Source: Rhodothermales bacterium (GTDB lineage Bacteria > Bacteroidota > Rhodothermia > Rhodothermales > Bin80). From it: a DNA stretch of 64,000 nt. How positions within the stretch are numbered: position 1 is the first letter of the stretch; the number at the start of each line of letters is the position of its first letter. The notes below the pieces were generated by a model. That model searched no databases, was not told where the DNA came from, and saw only the letters and a list, made by a program, of their open reading frames with translations. Where the stretch lies: contig CATQHT010000001.1 of the NCBI GenBank assembly GCA_958296045.1, positions 186,001-250,000 on the forward strand, in the 5' to 3' direction. Shown piece by piece: positions 43,847-52,492 of the stretch. A program made the position numbers and the translations under genes.

Positions 43847-46769
43847 TGCGCCCGATGCGATACGCCCTGTGGTGCACGCTGGCTTTCGCGCCCGCCGTAT
43901 GGGCGCAAGGGCCGCCCGTGACCTGCCAGCCGCTAACGCTGCGCGCAGGCGAGACCGCGCCGGTGCCATGCACCACGCGCCATACACAGGCAGAGGCGTA
44001 CACCTACCGGTGGGAAAGCCCCCAACACTTGCGCCTGCTGAGCAATCCCCATGTGCTGCGTCCCCTGTTTGGGGCGCCCTCGCCCCTGAGAACCACCTAC
44101 ACGCTCGTGGTGGAGACGCCCCAAGGCGCCGTGGTGCAGCGTGTGCCGTTGCATGTGCACGTCAAGCGGACCGAAGACACGGCGCTGAACGCCCTGCCGC
44201 CTGCCGTGCATTGTGCGCCGGTGCTCCACCTCTATGAAGGGGAGCAGGGCACCCTGGCGTGCCAGGTGACCGATGCCGCCCCTGCATCCCTGGCGCTACC
44301 GGTGGGAGGGACCGCTCATCCCCACACCCCCGGATGCGCCGCGTACCACGGTGGCGGCACCACCCCTGGGGGCAGGGCTTAAGACACAGTCGTATCCGAT
44401 GACGCTGGCGGTGACCGCGCCGCACGCTACGCGCAGGGCACACGTCACCGTCGTAGTCCATAAGCGGACGCCGCCCTTGCACTGCCCCACCCACCTGGAG
44501 GTGGCCCCCGGCCGTGCCGCCGTGCTGGCATGCCACACCACCGACACGGAGGCCACCGTACGATGGACAGGACTGTGGGGGACCGCTACCGGCCCGCTGA
44601 GCAGCACCGAGGTGCTAGCGCCCACCTTTGTCGCTCCACCGGACGCGCCCAAGAGCGACGTATCACTACGTCGTTCACCTGCCGTCGCATGGCACACGCC
44701 ACCGGGTCACCGTGCACGTCACAGGAGCCTCGACGACGAGCAGCGCCCCGTGGTGCGCCCCCCTGACGCTCTTCGAACGAGCACGCCAGTCGTTGCCCTG
44801 CCACGCGCCCGACGGCTATGCCCTGCGCTGGCACGGGCCCCAAGGGCCCCAGGCGCCCCGCATCGCCCACGGCATGCTCACCGCGCCCCCCATAGCGGCC
44901 GACACCGTCTTTGCGTATACCGTCGAAGCCTGCCCTACCCAGGGCGGCCCGTGCCTGCCCGGTGCGCTATGGCACGTCACCGTACAGCGCCAGAAGCCAC
45001 CAGCGGTCACCTGCCCGGCGAGCTACGACACCTATGCCGGCGAAGCCGACCTGCTGTTGCAGTGCGCCGTCTCCGGTGGGACCGACTATATGTTTGCGTG
45101 GACAGGACCCGACACGGACCGCCTGAGCGCTACCGATGTGCTCTCGCCCACCTTCGATGTGCCACCCCAGGTCGAAGAGGATCAGCAATACGGGGTGATG
45201 CTGACCGTCACCGATGCGGTAATCGGCAGCAGCAGCACCGAGGTGCACATACGCGTGAATCGGCGCGGACAGGTCGTGCTGGACTGCCAGCGCCATGAAT
45301 ACTTCGTCTATGCCGGCAGCGCCGACTTCCCGCTGCAACCACAATGTGCCCTCTCAGGAGCGCCTAAGGACGGCTACTACCACCGCTGGGTGGCACCGCA
45401 CGCACAGGATGCCGCGCGCCTGACCGATACGCGCGTGCGCCACCCCACCTTCCGTGTGCCCGACACGCTGGCGGCCGCCTACGTCTATACGTATACGTAT
45501 GCCGTCGGCGCCCCGTACGCCGACGCGGCCGCCGTCGAGGTCCGCGTAACCGTGGATCCGTTCCCTACCGCATTCGATATGACCGTCACGACCGCGGCGA
45601 TGCAGTTTGGTGAACAGGCCGCCGGGCAGCAGGTGACGCTGGATCCCCTGACAGGACAGGTGTCGTCCAAAGTGCGGGGCACGCATGCCCTCGGTGCCCT
45701 GGTTCTGGCCTCGGACCAGGCTACCGAAGCCACCGTGGAGCTGGCCGGCGGGCGCCTCTACCCGCAAGACGGACCACACCTGCTGGCGCTAGAACCCCAG
45801 TGGGCCGTGTCCACCACATGCCTGGCTTCGGCCTTAGAAGCCCTGGCCAGCCGCTATGCGGCCGTCACGCTGCAGGCCGAAGAGGGCGGCTGCCGTATCG
45901 TGCATGTGGGCGGCATGCTGGACCTGCGTACCGCCACACCAGGAAGCTATGCCGGCACGCTGGACCTGACCGTGCGCACACCACAGGTGCAGGAGACCTT
46001 CCTGATGCCAGTCTTCGTCACCGTGGTGGCGCCACGCCCTACCGCGGTGGCCACCCCGCGCGGCGTATACGTCGAACCCGAAGGACACACCCCGGTCGCC
46101 GACAGGCAACAGGTGCGGATCCATCCCATACGGGCCCTGCTGACGACAGCCACACCCTACGGCACCTTTACGCTGACGAACCCGTCCGTAGTGACCCAAG
46201 AGATCTCCGTGCAACCCGTCTTTGGATATACCGCCGCACGCGGAGACCAGGAGACGATCGTGCCACAGCCCACCGAAGCCGTAAGCGACCTGGGCGCCGC
46301 CCTCGTAATCTATCCCAAAGTGCTCACGCTGAGTCCGGGAGAGACCCGCTATGTGCACTATGCGCTGCGCGAAGACCAGCCGCTGCCCGATAAGGCGCAC
46401 GCCACCTTCTTGGAGTTTAGCAGCCGCCCCCGCCGCTTTGTGCCCATGGATCGCTTGCCCACCCCCGACGACGCTACCCGTGTCGCCCACGTGACGCTGC
46501 GCATACAAAGCGCCTATATCCCCGCATCAGGGGGACACGTGACCGTCACGCCGCTGGACGGGGACCGCCTGCGCCTCGAAGCCGTCGGCGGACCCTTTGC
46601 AGGGGCCGTGGTGGCCACCGACGCCCAAGGCAACGAACTGGCACGCCGAGAACTGCTGCTGCTCACTACCCGCATCCTGGCATGGCCCCTGCCAACAGAC
46701 AGCGAGGTCACGCTGCACTTTATCACTTCGCACGCCGCCGCGCCGCCACCGGTCACCCTGCGCCGATGA
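43846..46769 (+). pseudogene. Cys-pair Ig-repeat protein with C-terminal PapD-like chaperone domain (two apparent frameshifts)
   Basis: Starts at 43846 with a signal peptide (RYALWCTLAFAPAVWAQ). Three frames must be joined: frame change near 44274-44290 (a GCCGCCCC run) and again near 44645-44665, each equivalent to one extra base. Joined, it has about six Ig/PKD-like units with a 'C...AG....L.C' cysteine pair, each followed by 'YRWEGP'/'FAWTGP'. A beta domain follows. A segment then resembles periplasmic fimbrial chaperones: 'GVYVEPEGH', 'GTFTLTNPSVVTQEISV', 'VIYPKVLTLSPGETRYVHY'. The last frame overlaps the usher ATG (ATGA). Because the neighbours are intact and coupled, the shifts may be assembly errors or recent mutations rather than decay. 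Confidence 0.7.
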
Positions 46770-49189
46770 CGACAAAGACCATGCGCTACGCCGCCGTCGG
46801 CATCCTGATGCTGCTCGCCGCCGCCAGCGCACACGCACAAGAGAAGCAGGTCCGCTACGTGCAAGAGACACCATGGACCCTTAGTGACCTGCGTATCACA
46901 CCAGAGGCGCTGCCGCTGTTGGCCTACTGGGAGCCCAACCAGCAACGCTACTTCCTACAGCTGGCCCCCTATCTGACGCTCCTAGGGTTCGACGTCGTGT
47001 CGGACAGCCTCCTCATAGAAGCCACGCGCCAACACAGGCGCCTCGCCATAGAAGGGGCCACCGGCGCGGCAGAGACCGCAACCGACGCCTTTCGGCTCGA
47101 TTCTACCGAATTCTTCGTGAGCCAAGGCGCGCTATACCTCTCCTTTGGAGGCCTGCAGCGACTCTTTGCGCCAGAACGTATACACTTTGACACGGATCGA
47201 CTCCATATCACCCATGCCGCAGCCATGAGGCGCCCACAAGCCCCGGCTCCGGTGCGCTACGGACGACACCGCCCGGTGTGGGGCGATACCCATGTGGACT
47301 ATCGATTCACCAGAACACAATGGCAACAGCACGATGCCACCTATCACGGCTTGGTGCGCACACAAACCAATGCACTGCGCGGACAACTTAAGGCCGAAGC
47401 CGACTTCTCACAAAGAGACAGCACACAACACATAGAGGTCCGGTCGTTAAGCTACCTGGCCGACTTTCGTCGCTCACGGTGGCTTACCCAGGTGCAGGCG
47501 GGGCGCCTACAACACTTCGGATGGCCCCAGACCACCGTCTATGATGGCGTGCGAGTAAGCAACCATCCGGTGGCCGACCCCTACATCCAGCGGCAAACCC
47601 CGCTAACCGGCGTGGCCGAACCCGGTGCCATCGTGACCGCTAGCATCGGCGGCGTACAGGTCGACCAGGTCTTGGCCGATGTACAAGGACGCTATACGGT
47701 GCGTATCCCGGCATACTATGGCGCTTCCCGCGTGCAGGTAGAGATCGCACCCACGGACGGACGCCCCCCGCGCCAACAGACGCATCACCTCTTCGTCAGC
47801 GAAGACCTGCCGCCGCCCAACACGCTCTATTGGGATGTGCGGGCAGGACAGGATCGCTATGAATCCGCCCCCGTACTGGTGGCCGAAGCCCGCTACGGCA
47901 TCCTGCCCGGACTGGCCGCGCGAGCCGCCTACCACCATGCCGGCATACCCCTGGTGGGCATCACACAGCACTGGCAAGGACTATCCGCCGATGCCGAAGT
48001 GGCACTGCCCATGGCCGCAGCACGCCTTAGACTGTGGGGACAAAGCGCACGCCTACGACTCCAAACCGAAGCCGCCTTCTCCGAAGAAAAGTCATGGACC
48101 TACTATCGCCGAAGCCTGAGCGGACACCTCGGATGGCTACATACGCGCGGCACCCTGTCGCTGAGAGCCGAGCATTACGCCACCTTCGACGACAGTCGTA
48201 CCACCCACATGACCAGCACCGGTACCGCCCGCCTCTCTGGCACCATGTACGCGCTGGTCACCGCAGGGCTCTCGCGCCACCAATGGGCAGGACACGAAGC
48301 AGCCCCCTGGCGCATGCGATGGCAGGCCTCCGTCACGCACGCCGTGGCGCACACATGGCGCATAGGGCTGCAAGGCGAAGGAGGCCGCGTGCACCACACG
48401 GACTTCGTCGGCGCCACGCTCCACGGACAGTGGCGAAGCGCATCGCTAGGACTGCGCCTAGGATACGACCAAGGCATGGCCGCCGCCATCACGCTGCGCT
48501 TCGATACCCCCTACGTGAGCCTCACCAACCGATCCGCGCTCAGCACCGACACGCCGCAGTCCCATAGCCAAAGCCTGTATGGATCCGTGGCCCTGGGACC
48601 AAACCCCCTTATGCGGCAATCCCCCGCCCACAGCAGCGCCCTGCTAAAAGCCTTCCTGGATGACAACCGCGACGGACGCAAAGATGCGGACGAAGCCTAC
48701 CTCCACGACATAGAGATCCATGTGGATCACACACACGCACGACACATCAGCCCCGGCACCGTGCACGCCGATATGCTGGTCCCATACCAACAGTACCTGG
48801 TGACCATCGATACCCGATCGCTCAACAACCCGCGGTACGAACTTACGCTAGGCGCACGCTTTCGCTTCGTGGCCGATCCCGGACAAACGAAACGTATCGA
48901 TATCGCCGTCCAAAAACAAACCATCATCGATGGCGCCCTGGATAAGGCACCACCCTTTGCCGCCTCCCGAATCCTCGTCCTCTTCCTGCAAAATAACGCC
49001 GAGAGGGCCCGAGCCGACGTGTCCCAAGAAGGACGCTTCAGCGCACGACTGGCTCCAGGACACTACACCATAGCGCTGAAAGACCGCTTCGATGCCGTGG
49101 ACCTGCGCTACTACCAACAGCCACTAGAAGTGCTGGAACAACCTGAACAAACGCTCCACCTTGATCCCTTCCCATCCAATGAACCGTGA
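46766..49189 (+). CDS. Fimbrial-usher-like outer-membrane protein
   Basis: 807 residues; signal peptide 'RYAAVGILMLLAAASAHAQ'. The middle has the plug/barrel transition typical of ushers of the alternate (CfaC/TcfC-like) type: 'TPLTGVAEPGAIVTASIGG', 'ADVQGRYTVRIPAYYGASRVQVEI', 'DVRAGQDRYESAPVLVAEARYGILPGLAARAAYHHAG'. A long amphipathic beta region follows, then a C-terminal 'AFLDDNRDGRKDADEAYLHDIEIHVD' Ca-binding-like domain of the sort fused to such ushers. Expected to form an outer-membrane pore for chaperone-delivered subunits. It sits between the PapD-like-domain gene and a TolQ-like gene, a combination I do not know from described chaperone-usher systems. Confidence 0.75.
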   Translation: MTTKTMRYAAVGILMLLAAASAHAQEKQVRYVQETPWTLSDLRITPEALPLLAYWEPNQQRYFLQLAPYLTLLGFDVVSDSLLIEATRQHRRLAIEGATGAAETATDAFRLDSTEFFVSQGALYLSFGGLQRLFAPERIHFDTDRLHITHAAAMRRPQAPAPVRYGRHRPVWGDTHVDYRFTRTQWQQHDATYHGLVRTQTNALRGQLKAEADFSQRDSTQHIEVRSLSYLADFRRSRWLTQVQAGRLQHFGWPQTTVYDGVRVSNHPVADPYIQRQTPLTGVAEPGAIVTASIGGVQVDQVLADVQGRYTVRIPAYYGASRVQVEIAPTDGRPPRQQTHHLFVSEDLPPPNTLYWDVRAGQDRYESAPVLVAEARYGILPGLAARAAYHHAGIPLVGITQHWQGLSADAEVALPMAAARLRLWGQSARLRLQTEAAFSEEKSWTYYRRSLSGHLGWLHTRGTLSLRAEHYATFDDSRTTHMTSTGTARLSGTMYALVTAGLSRHQWAGHEAAPWRMRWQASVTHAVAHTWRIGLQGEGGRVHHTDFVGATLHGQWRSASLGLRLGYDQGMAAAITLRFDTPYVSLTNRSALSTDTPQSHSQSLYGSVALGPNPLMRQSPAHSSALLKAFLDDNRDGRKDADEAYLHDIEIHVDHTHARHISPGTVHADMLVPYQQYLVTIDTRSLNNPRYELTLGARFRFVADPGQTKRIDIAVQKQTIIDGALDKAPPFAASRILVLFLQNNAERARADVSQEGRFSARLAPGHYTIALKDRFDAVDLRYYQQPLEVLEQPEQTLHLDPFPSNEP

Positions 49190-49863
49190 TGCACATGATT
49201 GCTACTGGCCTGTGGACGCTGCAAGAAGCAGCAAGTAACGCAGGAGCCTCCTTGACCCTATCCTCCTTCTGGGATATGGTCGGATACGCCCGAGGATTTG
49301 AGTATCCTATCGGACTGGTATTCGTGGTAGGACTGTTCTTTATCTGCACCGCCTATGTGCGGGCGCTCTTCCAGTGGAAAAGCCATAAAATCCTGTCACA
49401 ACTCAACCCCAACGACATACACCAGGACACGCTCGAAGAAGCGCTCCAACGCACTCCCGAAGCCAACCCCTACCGGAAAGCCTGTGAAAAAATGCTGGCC
49501 GGACACCAACACAAAAATACCCTGGAATACGTCCTACAATATATCGACCTGGACCATGAACGATACCGAGAAGTCGACCGGTACATCAATGCCGCCGTAT
49601 ACGTCGTCCTCAGCCTAGGACTGCTCGGTACACTGCTCGGCATCTTCGTGCTCTTTACCAGCAGCGGACGACACGAATCGTCCGACCTCGTAGGACTCGG
49701 AATCGCCGTAGTCTCTACACTGCTCGCACTAATCGTACGACTCATCCTCTGGCCCGCCAACCTCTTTGTGCAAGCCTGGGTAAGAAGACGATACCATCAC
49801 CTCAAAGAATGGTGCACCATGCTGGCACTGAAACTGGCTAGAGAGGCCCACAACAACCCGTAA
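49189..49863 (+). CDS. ExbB/TolQ/MotA-like proton-channel protein
   Basis: 224 residues from the ATG at 49189 (TGATG overlap with the usher stop; an in-frame GTG at 49186 is possible). TM helix 1 'YPIGLVFVVGLFFICTAYV', a cytoplasmic loop rich in charged residues, then two helices 'VYVVLSLGLLGTLLGIFVLF' and 'LVGLGIAVVSTLLALIVRLIL'. The GLLGTxxGI motif and the 'GIAxxxxTxxxAL' helix are the signature of MotA/TolQ/ExbB channels. Partners are the two ExbD-like proteins upstream in the same cluster. It is the last gene of the coupled series. Confidence 0.85.
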   Translation: MHMIATGLWTLQEAASNAGASLTLSSFWDMVGYARGFEYPIGLVFVVGLFFICTAYVRALFQWKSHKILSQLNPNDIHQDTLEEALQRTPEANPYRKACEKMLAGHQHKNTLEYVLQYIDLDHERYREVDRYINAAVYVVLSLGLLGTLLGIFVLFTSSGRHESSDLVGLGIAVVSTLLALIVRLILWPANLFVQAWVRRRYHHLKEWCTMLALKLAREAHNNP

Positions 49864-49949
49864 ATGCCCACCGAACATACCCCCAGCCCGGGGCTGAGAC
49901 CTACCATATAACCACGACAAAGCGCCGCATCACAACATAGGATGAGCAC

Positions 49950-50162
49950 ATGGTCTGCAATGAATGCATGCTACGGAATGGTTACAACGAGGCAGCTAGG
50001 TGGTTTCGCCAGGCCGTACTGCAGAAGGATGCCGCCACCCACTTGCTGCTGGGAGCCATGTTTGAGAGAGGCCATGGAGTCATAAAAGACCACAAGCAGG
50101 CCCGGATCTAGTACAGGTGGGCTGAGCAACTGAACCGCGGCAATGCAGGGGGCCACCATTAA
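49950..50162 (+). pseudogene. Sel1-repeat protein fragment with in-frame stop
   Basis: The frame from the ATG at 49950 reads '...NEAARWFRQAVLQKDAATHLLLGAMFERGHGVIKDHKQARI', stop (TAG at 50109), then 'YRWAEQLNRGNAGG' to a TAA at 50160. 'A..WF.+A...D..A...LG.MFE.G.GV.+D...A..Y+.AE' is the Sel1-like repeat pattern. Only about one and a half repeats remain. A 56-codon frame (50180-50350) follows that I cannot assign. Confidence 0.6.
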
Positions 50163-50309
50163 GCGCATCAGCGTATCCCATGATTAGCTTCGACCCGGAG
50201 GCGTACGCTGTTGAGGATGAACTCATTTGGGCCGCTGACCAATGCGGCGATCTAGCTCTGCCCTTTAATTTGTCCCATCTCGGCAGCAATCGCCGAAACC
50301 CAACTACGA

Positions 50310-50981
50310 ATGGTACAATCCCGGGACGCTTTGCGGCGTCGGGCTGCTAAGACGAAGAAAGGCACGCGTCTGCGCCGAAAGTGGTTCGGTGCTTGGCGCA
50401 AGGAGGCCGAGCGAGCAGAAAGACGCAACCGCGGGTACCGCCACGAGGTGGCTGCCGACGTCGTTAAGCGATCCGTGACTCTGTTTCTGGAAGACCTGAA
50501 AGTAGGACGCATGACAGGTGCCGGTGGCAGCCGCAAGACGGGGCTGAACCGATCGATGCGCGCGCAAGGGCTGTACGAATTGGTGCAGCTATTGAAGTAC
50601 AAATCCGCTTCGCTTGGCGGTAAGGTGGAGCTGGTGCCGCCGAACGACACAACGCAGAGATGCAGCGCCTGCCATCATAAGCTGGAGGAAAGGCTACGCC
50701 TGGCTGACAGGAAGCATCGTTGTGCGACGTGCGGAAGGACCCAGTGCCGCGACGTTAACGTGGCGTTGAACGTGTTGTATCGGGGTCATTGCCCTGATGG
50801 ATGGGCGGCGAGCCTATCGTACGCGCAACATGTGTCTGCTCACCCAGACGCTGAGCGGCATCCGCTGTTGGATGCTGTGGCGGGTCTGGGGAGTGTGCAG
50901 AAGCGTGCTCGTGAATTGCATCCGCAGGGGTGTTGCGCACCCACGAGTTCAGGCGAAATTGACCACTGGCCAACCAGATAG
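50310..50981 (+). pseudogene. tnpB: IS200/IS605 TnpB, C-terminal half
   Basis: Reads from the middle of a TnpB/OrfB: 'KWFGAWRKEAERAERRNRGYRHEVAADVVKR', the RuvC-II region 'TLFLEDLKVGRM' (Glu), then the zinc ribbon 'CSACHHK...CATCGRTQ' and the final RuvC motif 'CRDVNVALNVL' (Asp). The N-terminal half with the first RuvC Asp and the wedge/REC part is missing, and no tnpA is nearby. The 3' end overlaps the end of chrA on the other strand. It is not expected to be an active RNA-guided nuclease. Confidence 0.75.
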
Positions 50982-52103
50982 ATATGTTAATTGTTCGCCA
51001 GCCCTTAGGCCATATCCCAGGGCGCCGCCACAGAGCACCAGCCACGCTGCGCTCACACGAAATCGGAATAGTGCAACGGCCGCACTTGCGAAAATTAGCC
51101 AGGGCAGCCACCCCGTCAACACGCCGATGCCAAGCCGGAGCGTCACGTACAGCATAAGTGCGACCGCACTCACATTGACCGCGTCAAGGAAAGACCCCAT
51201 CACGGGCGACCGGCGCAGCCTGGGAATAATGGGATTGAGGATGGCTACGAAAACGAACGAGGGCAAAAAGATCGCCAGCGTAGCAATAGCACCGCCCGGA
51301 ACACCCAGGAGCATGACCCCGATAAAGGTGGCCGTAGTGAGCACCGGGCCGGGTGTGACCTGACCGATAGCCACGGCATCCAAGAGTTCCTGCTGCGTCA
51401 GCCACTGGTAACTCTGCACCAGATCCCCCTCCAGAAAGGCGACCAGTACATAACCGCTGCCGTACAGCACGCCGCCCACCTTGAGAAAAAACAAGCCTAG
51501 CTTCCAGAGCGGGATGTCCTGGGCGGCGGCTTGCGCCAGCCATACGGGAAGTGCCAGGCTGGCAAGGCTGGTGGCGCGTAGTCGCAGCCAGAAGAGCCCC
51601 AGCACGCTGCCCCCAATAAGGGCGATGATGGGCGACAGCCCAAGCAACAGTGCCCCCAAGACGACGACTCCGATAGGAACGAGCGCCATGCTCTTGAGCG
51701 CTGCCCGACCCAAGCGCCAGAGGGCGCCCAGAATGATGGCAATCACGGCCGGCTTGATTCCGATCAGGAACGGTTCCACCGCTGGTAACGTGCCGTAAGC
51801 GGCATACAGCCACCCCAGCGTCCCGGTCATGAGCGCGGCAGGCAGGATAAAGCAGGATCCGGCCGTGACCATCCCCGTGAACCCCGCACGCTCGTAGCCT
51901 ACATGCATGGCCACCTCCGTGGAGTTCGGGCCGGGGATAAGGTTGGTGGCACCGACCAGGTCGAGATAATGCTCTAGCGTCAGCCAACGGCGACGCACTA
52001 CTATCTCGTCTTCCATCATGGCAATGACGGCTGCAGGACCGCCAAAGCCTATGAATCCAAGCTTCAGAAACAGACGTACAAGAGGGGTCAGACCAGAAGC
52101 CAT
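50949..52103 (-). CDS. chrA: Chromate transporter, ChrA family (two-domain)
   Basis: 384 residues from the ATG at 52103 (an in-frame TTG lies directly before it). Two homologous CHR halves: N-terminal 'LGFIGFGGPAAVIAMMEDE' with 'GATNLIPGPNSTEVAMHVGY', and C-terminal 'YGSGYVLVAFLEGDLV' with 'AIGQVTPGPVLTTATFIGV'. About ten hydrophobic helices. Family members export chromate by ion-coupled antiport; many genomic homologues have unknown physiological substrates. It is divergent from the DCC-family gene by 14 bp. Confidence 0.93.
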   Translation of the reverse strand: MASGLTPLVRLFLKLGFIGFGGPAAVIAMMEDEIVVRRRWLTLEHYLDLVGATNLIPGPNSTEVAMHVGYERAGFTGMVTAGSCFILPAALMTGTLGWLYAAYGTLPAVEPFLIGIKPAVIAIILGALWRLGRAALKSMALVPIGVVVLGALLLGLSPIIALIGGSVLGLFWLRLRATSLASLALPVWLAQAAAQDIPLWKLGLFFLKVGGVLYGSGYVLVAFLEGDLVQSYQWLTQQELLDAVAIGQVTPGPVLTTATFIGVMLLGVPGGAIATLAIFLPSFVFVAILNPIIPRLRRSPVMGSFLDAVNVSAVALMLYVTLRLGIGVLTGWLPWLIFASAAVALFRFRVSAAWLVLCGGALGYGLRAGEQLTYLSGWPVVNFA

Positions 52104-52117
52104 CAATTGCAGCGACC

Positions 52118-52492
52118 TTGACGTTAGGTGATGTGCCAGTCAGACTGTATCACGACGCGATGTGCAGCCTGTGCGTGTGGTGCGTGGCATGGGTACGCCG
52201 CCACGACCAGCGCCAGGCCATTGAGGTACTTCCCTTTGCGAGCAGCGGACTGGATGCGCGCGAAGGCCTCGCGCTGGTGGACGGACTAGGCATATGGCGC
52301 GCGACAGACGCGGTAATCCGTGTCTTCTTGCACCTCGAGCCTCCTTGGCGGTGGCTGAGCACGATTTCCATAGTGCCAAGGCGTTGGCGCGAGGCGGCCT
52401 ACCATGCGGTAGCGCGGCGCCGCGGTCGCTGGTCGCATTGCGAATTCTGCACTACCGGCGCTGCTGCAGAAGCTGGAAATACCGGCGAATGA
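52118..52492 (+). CDS. DCC-family (DUF393) thiol-disulfide oxidoreductase-like protein
   Basis: 124 residues from a TTG at 52118. The N-terminus 'VRLYHDAMCSLCVWCVAWV' is the DCC-family start (usually 'YDGxCxxC') with a CxxC motif. 'FASSGLDAREGLALVDGLGIWRATDAVIRVFLHL' corresponds to the family's 'S.A...I...LGGPW' half. The C-terminus has 'HCEFC'. It overlaps the end of the minus-strand DUF4175 gene by about 40 bp. Redox role unproven. Confidence 0.75.
   Translation: MTLGDVPVRLYHDAMCSLCVWCVAWVRRHDQRQAIEVLPFASSGLDAREGLALVDGLGIWRATDAVIRVFLHLEPPWRWLSTISIVPRRWREAAYHAVARRRGRWSHCEFCTTGAAAEAGNTGE

Noticed and set aside
50310..50981. TnpB as an active RNA-guided nuclease
   Set aside because: The N-terminal half with the first catalytic residue is missing and the 3' end runs into chrA.
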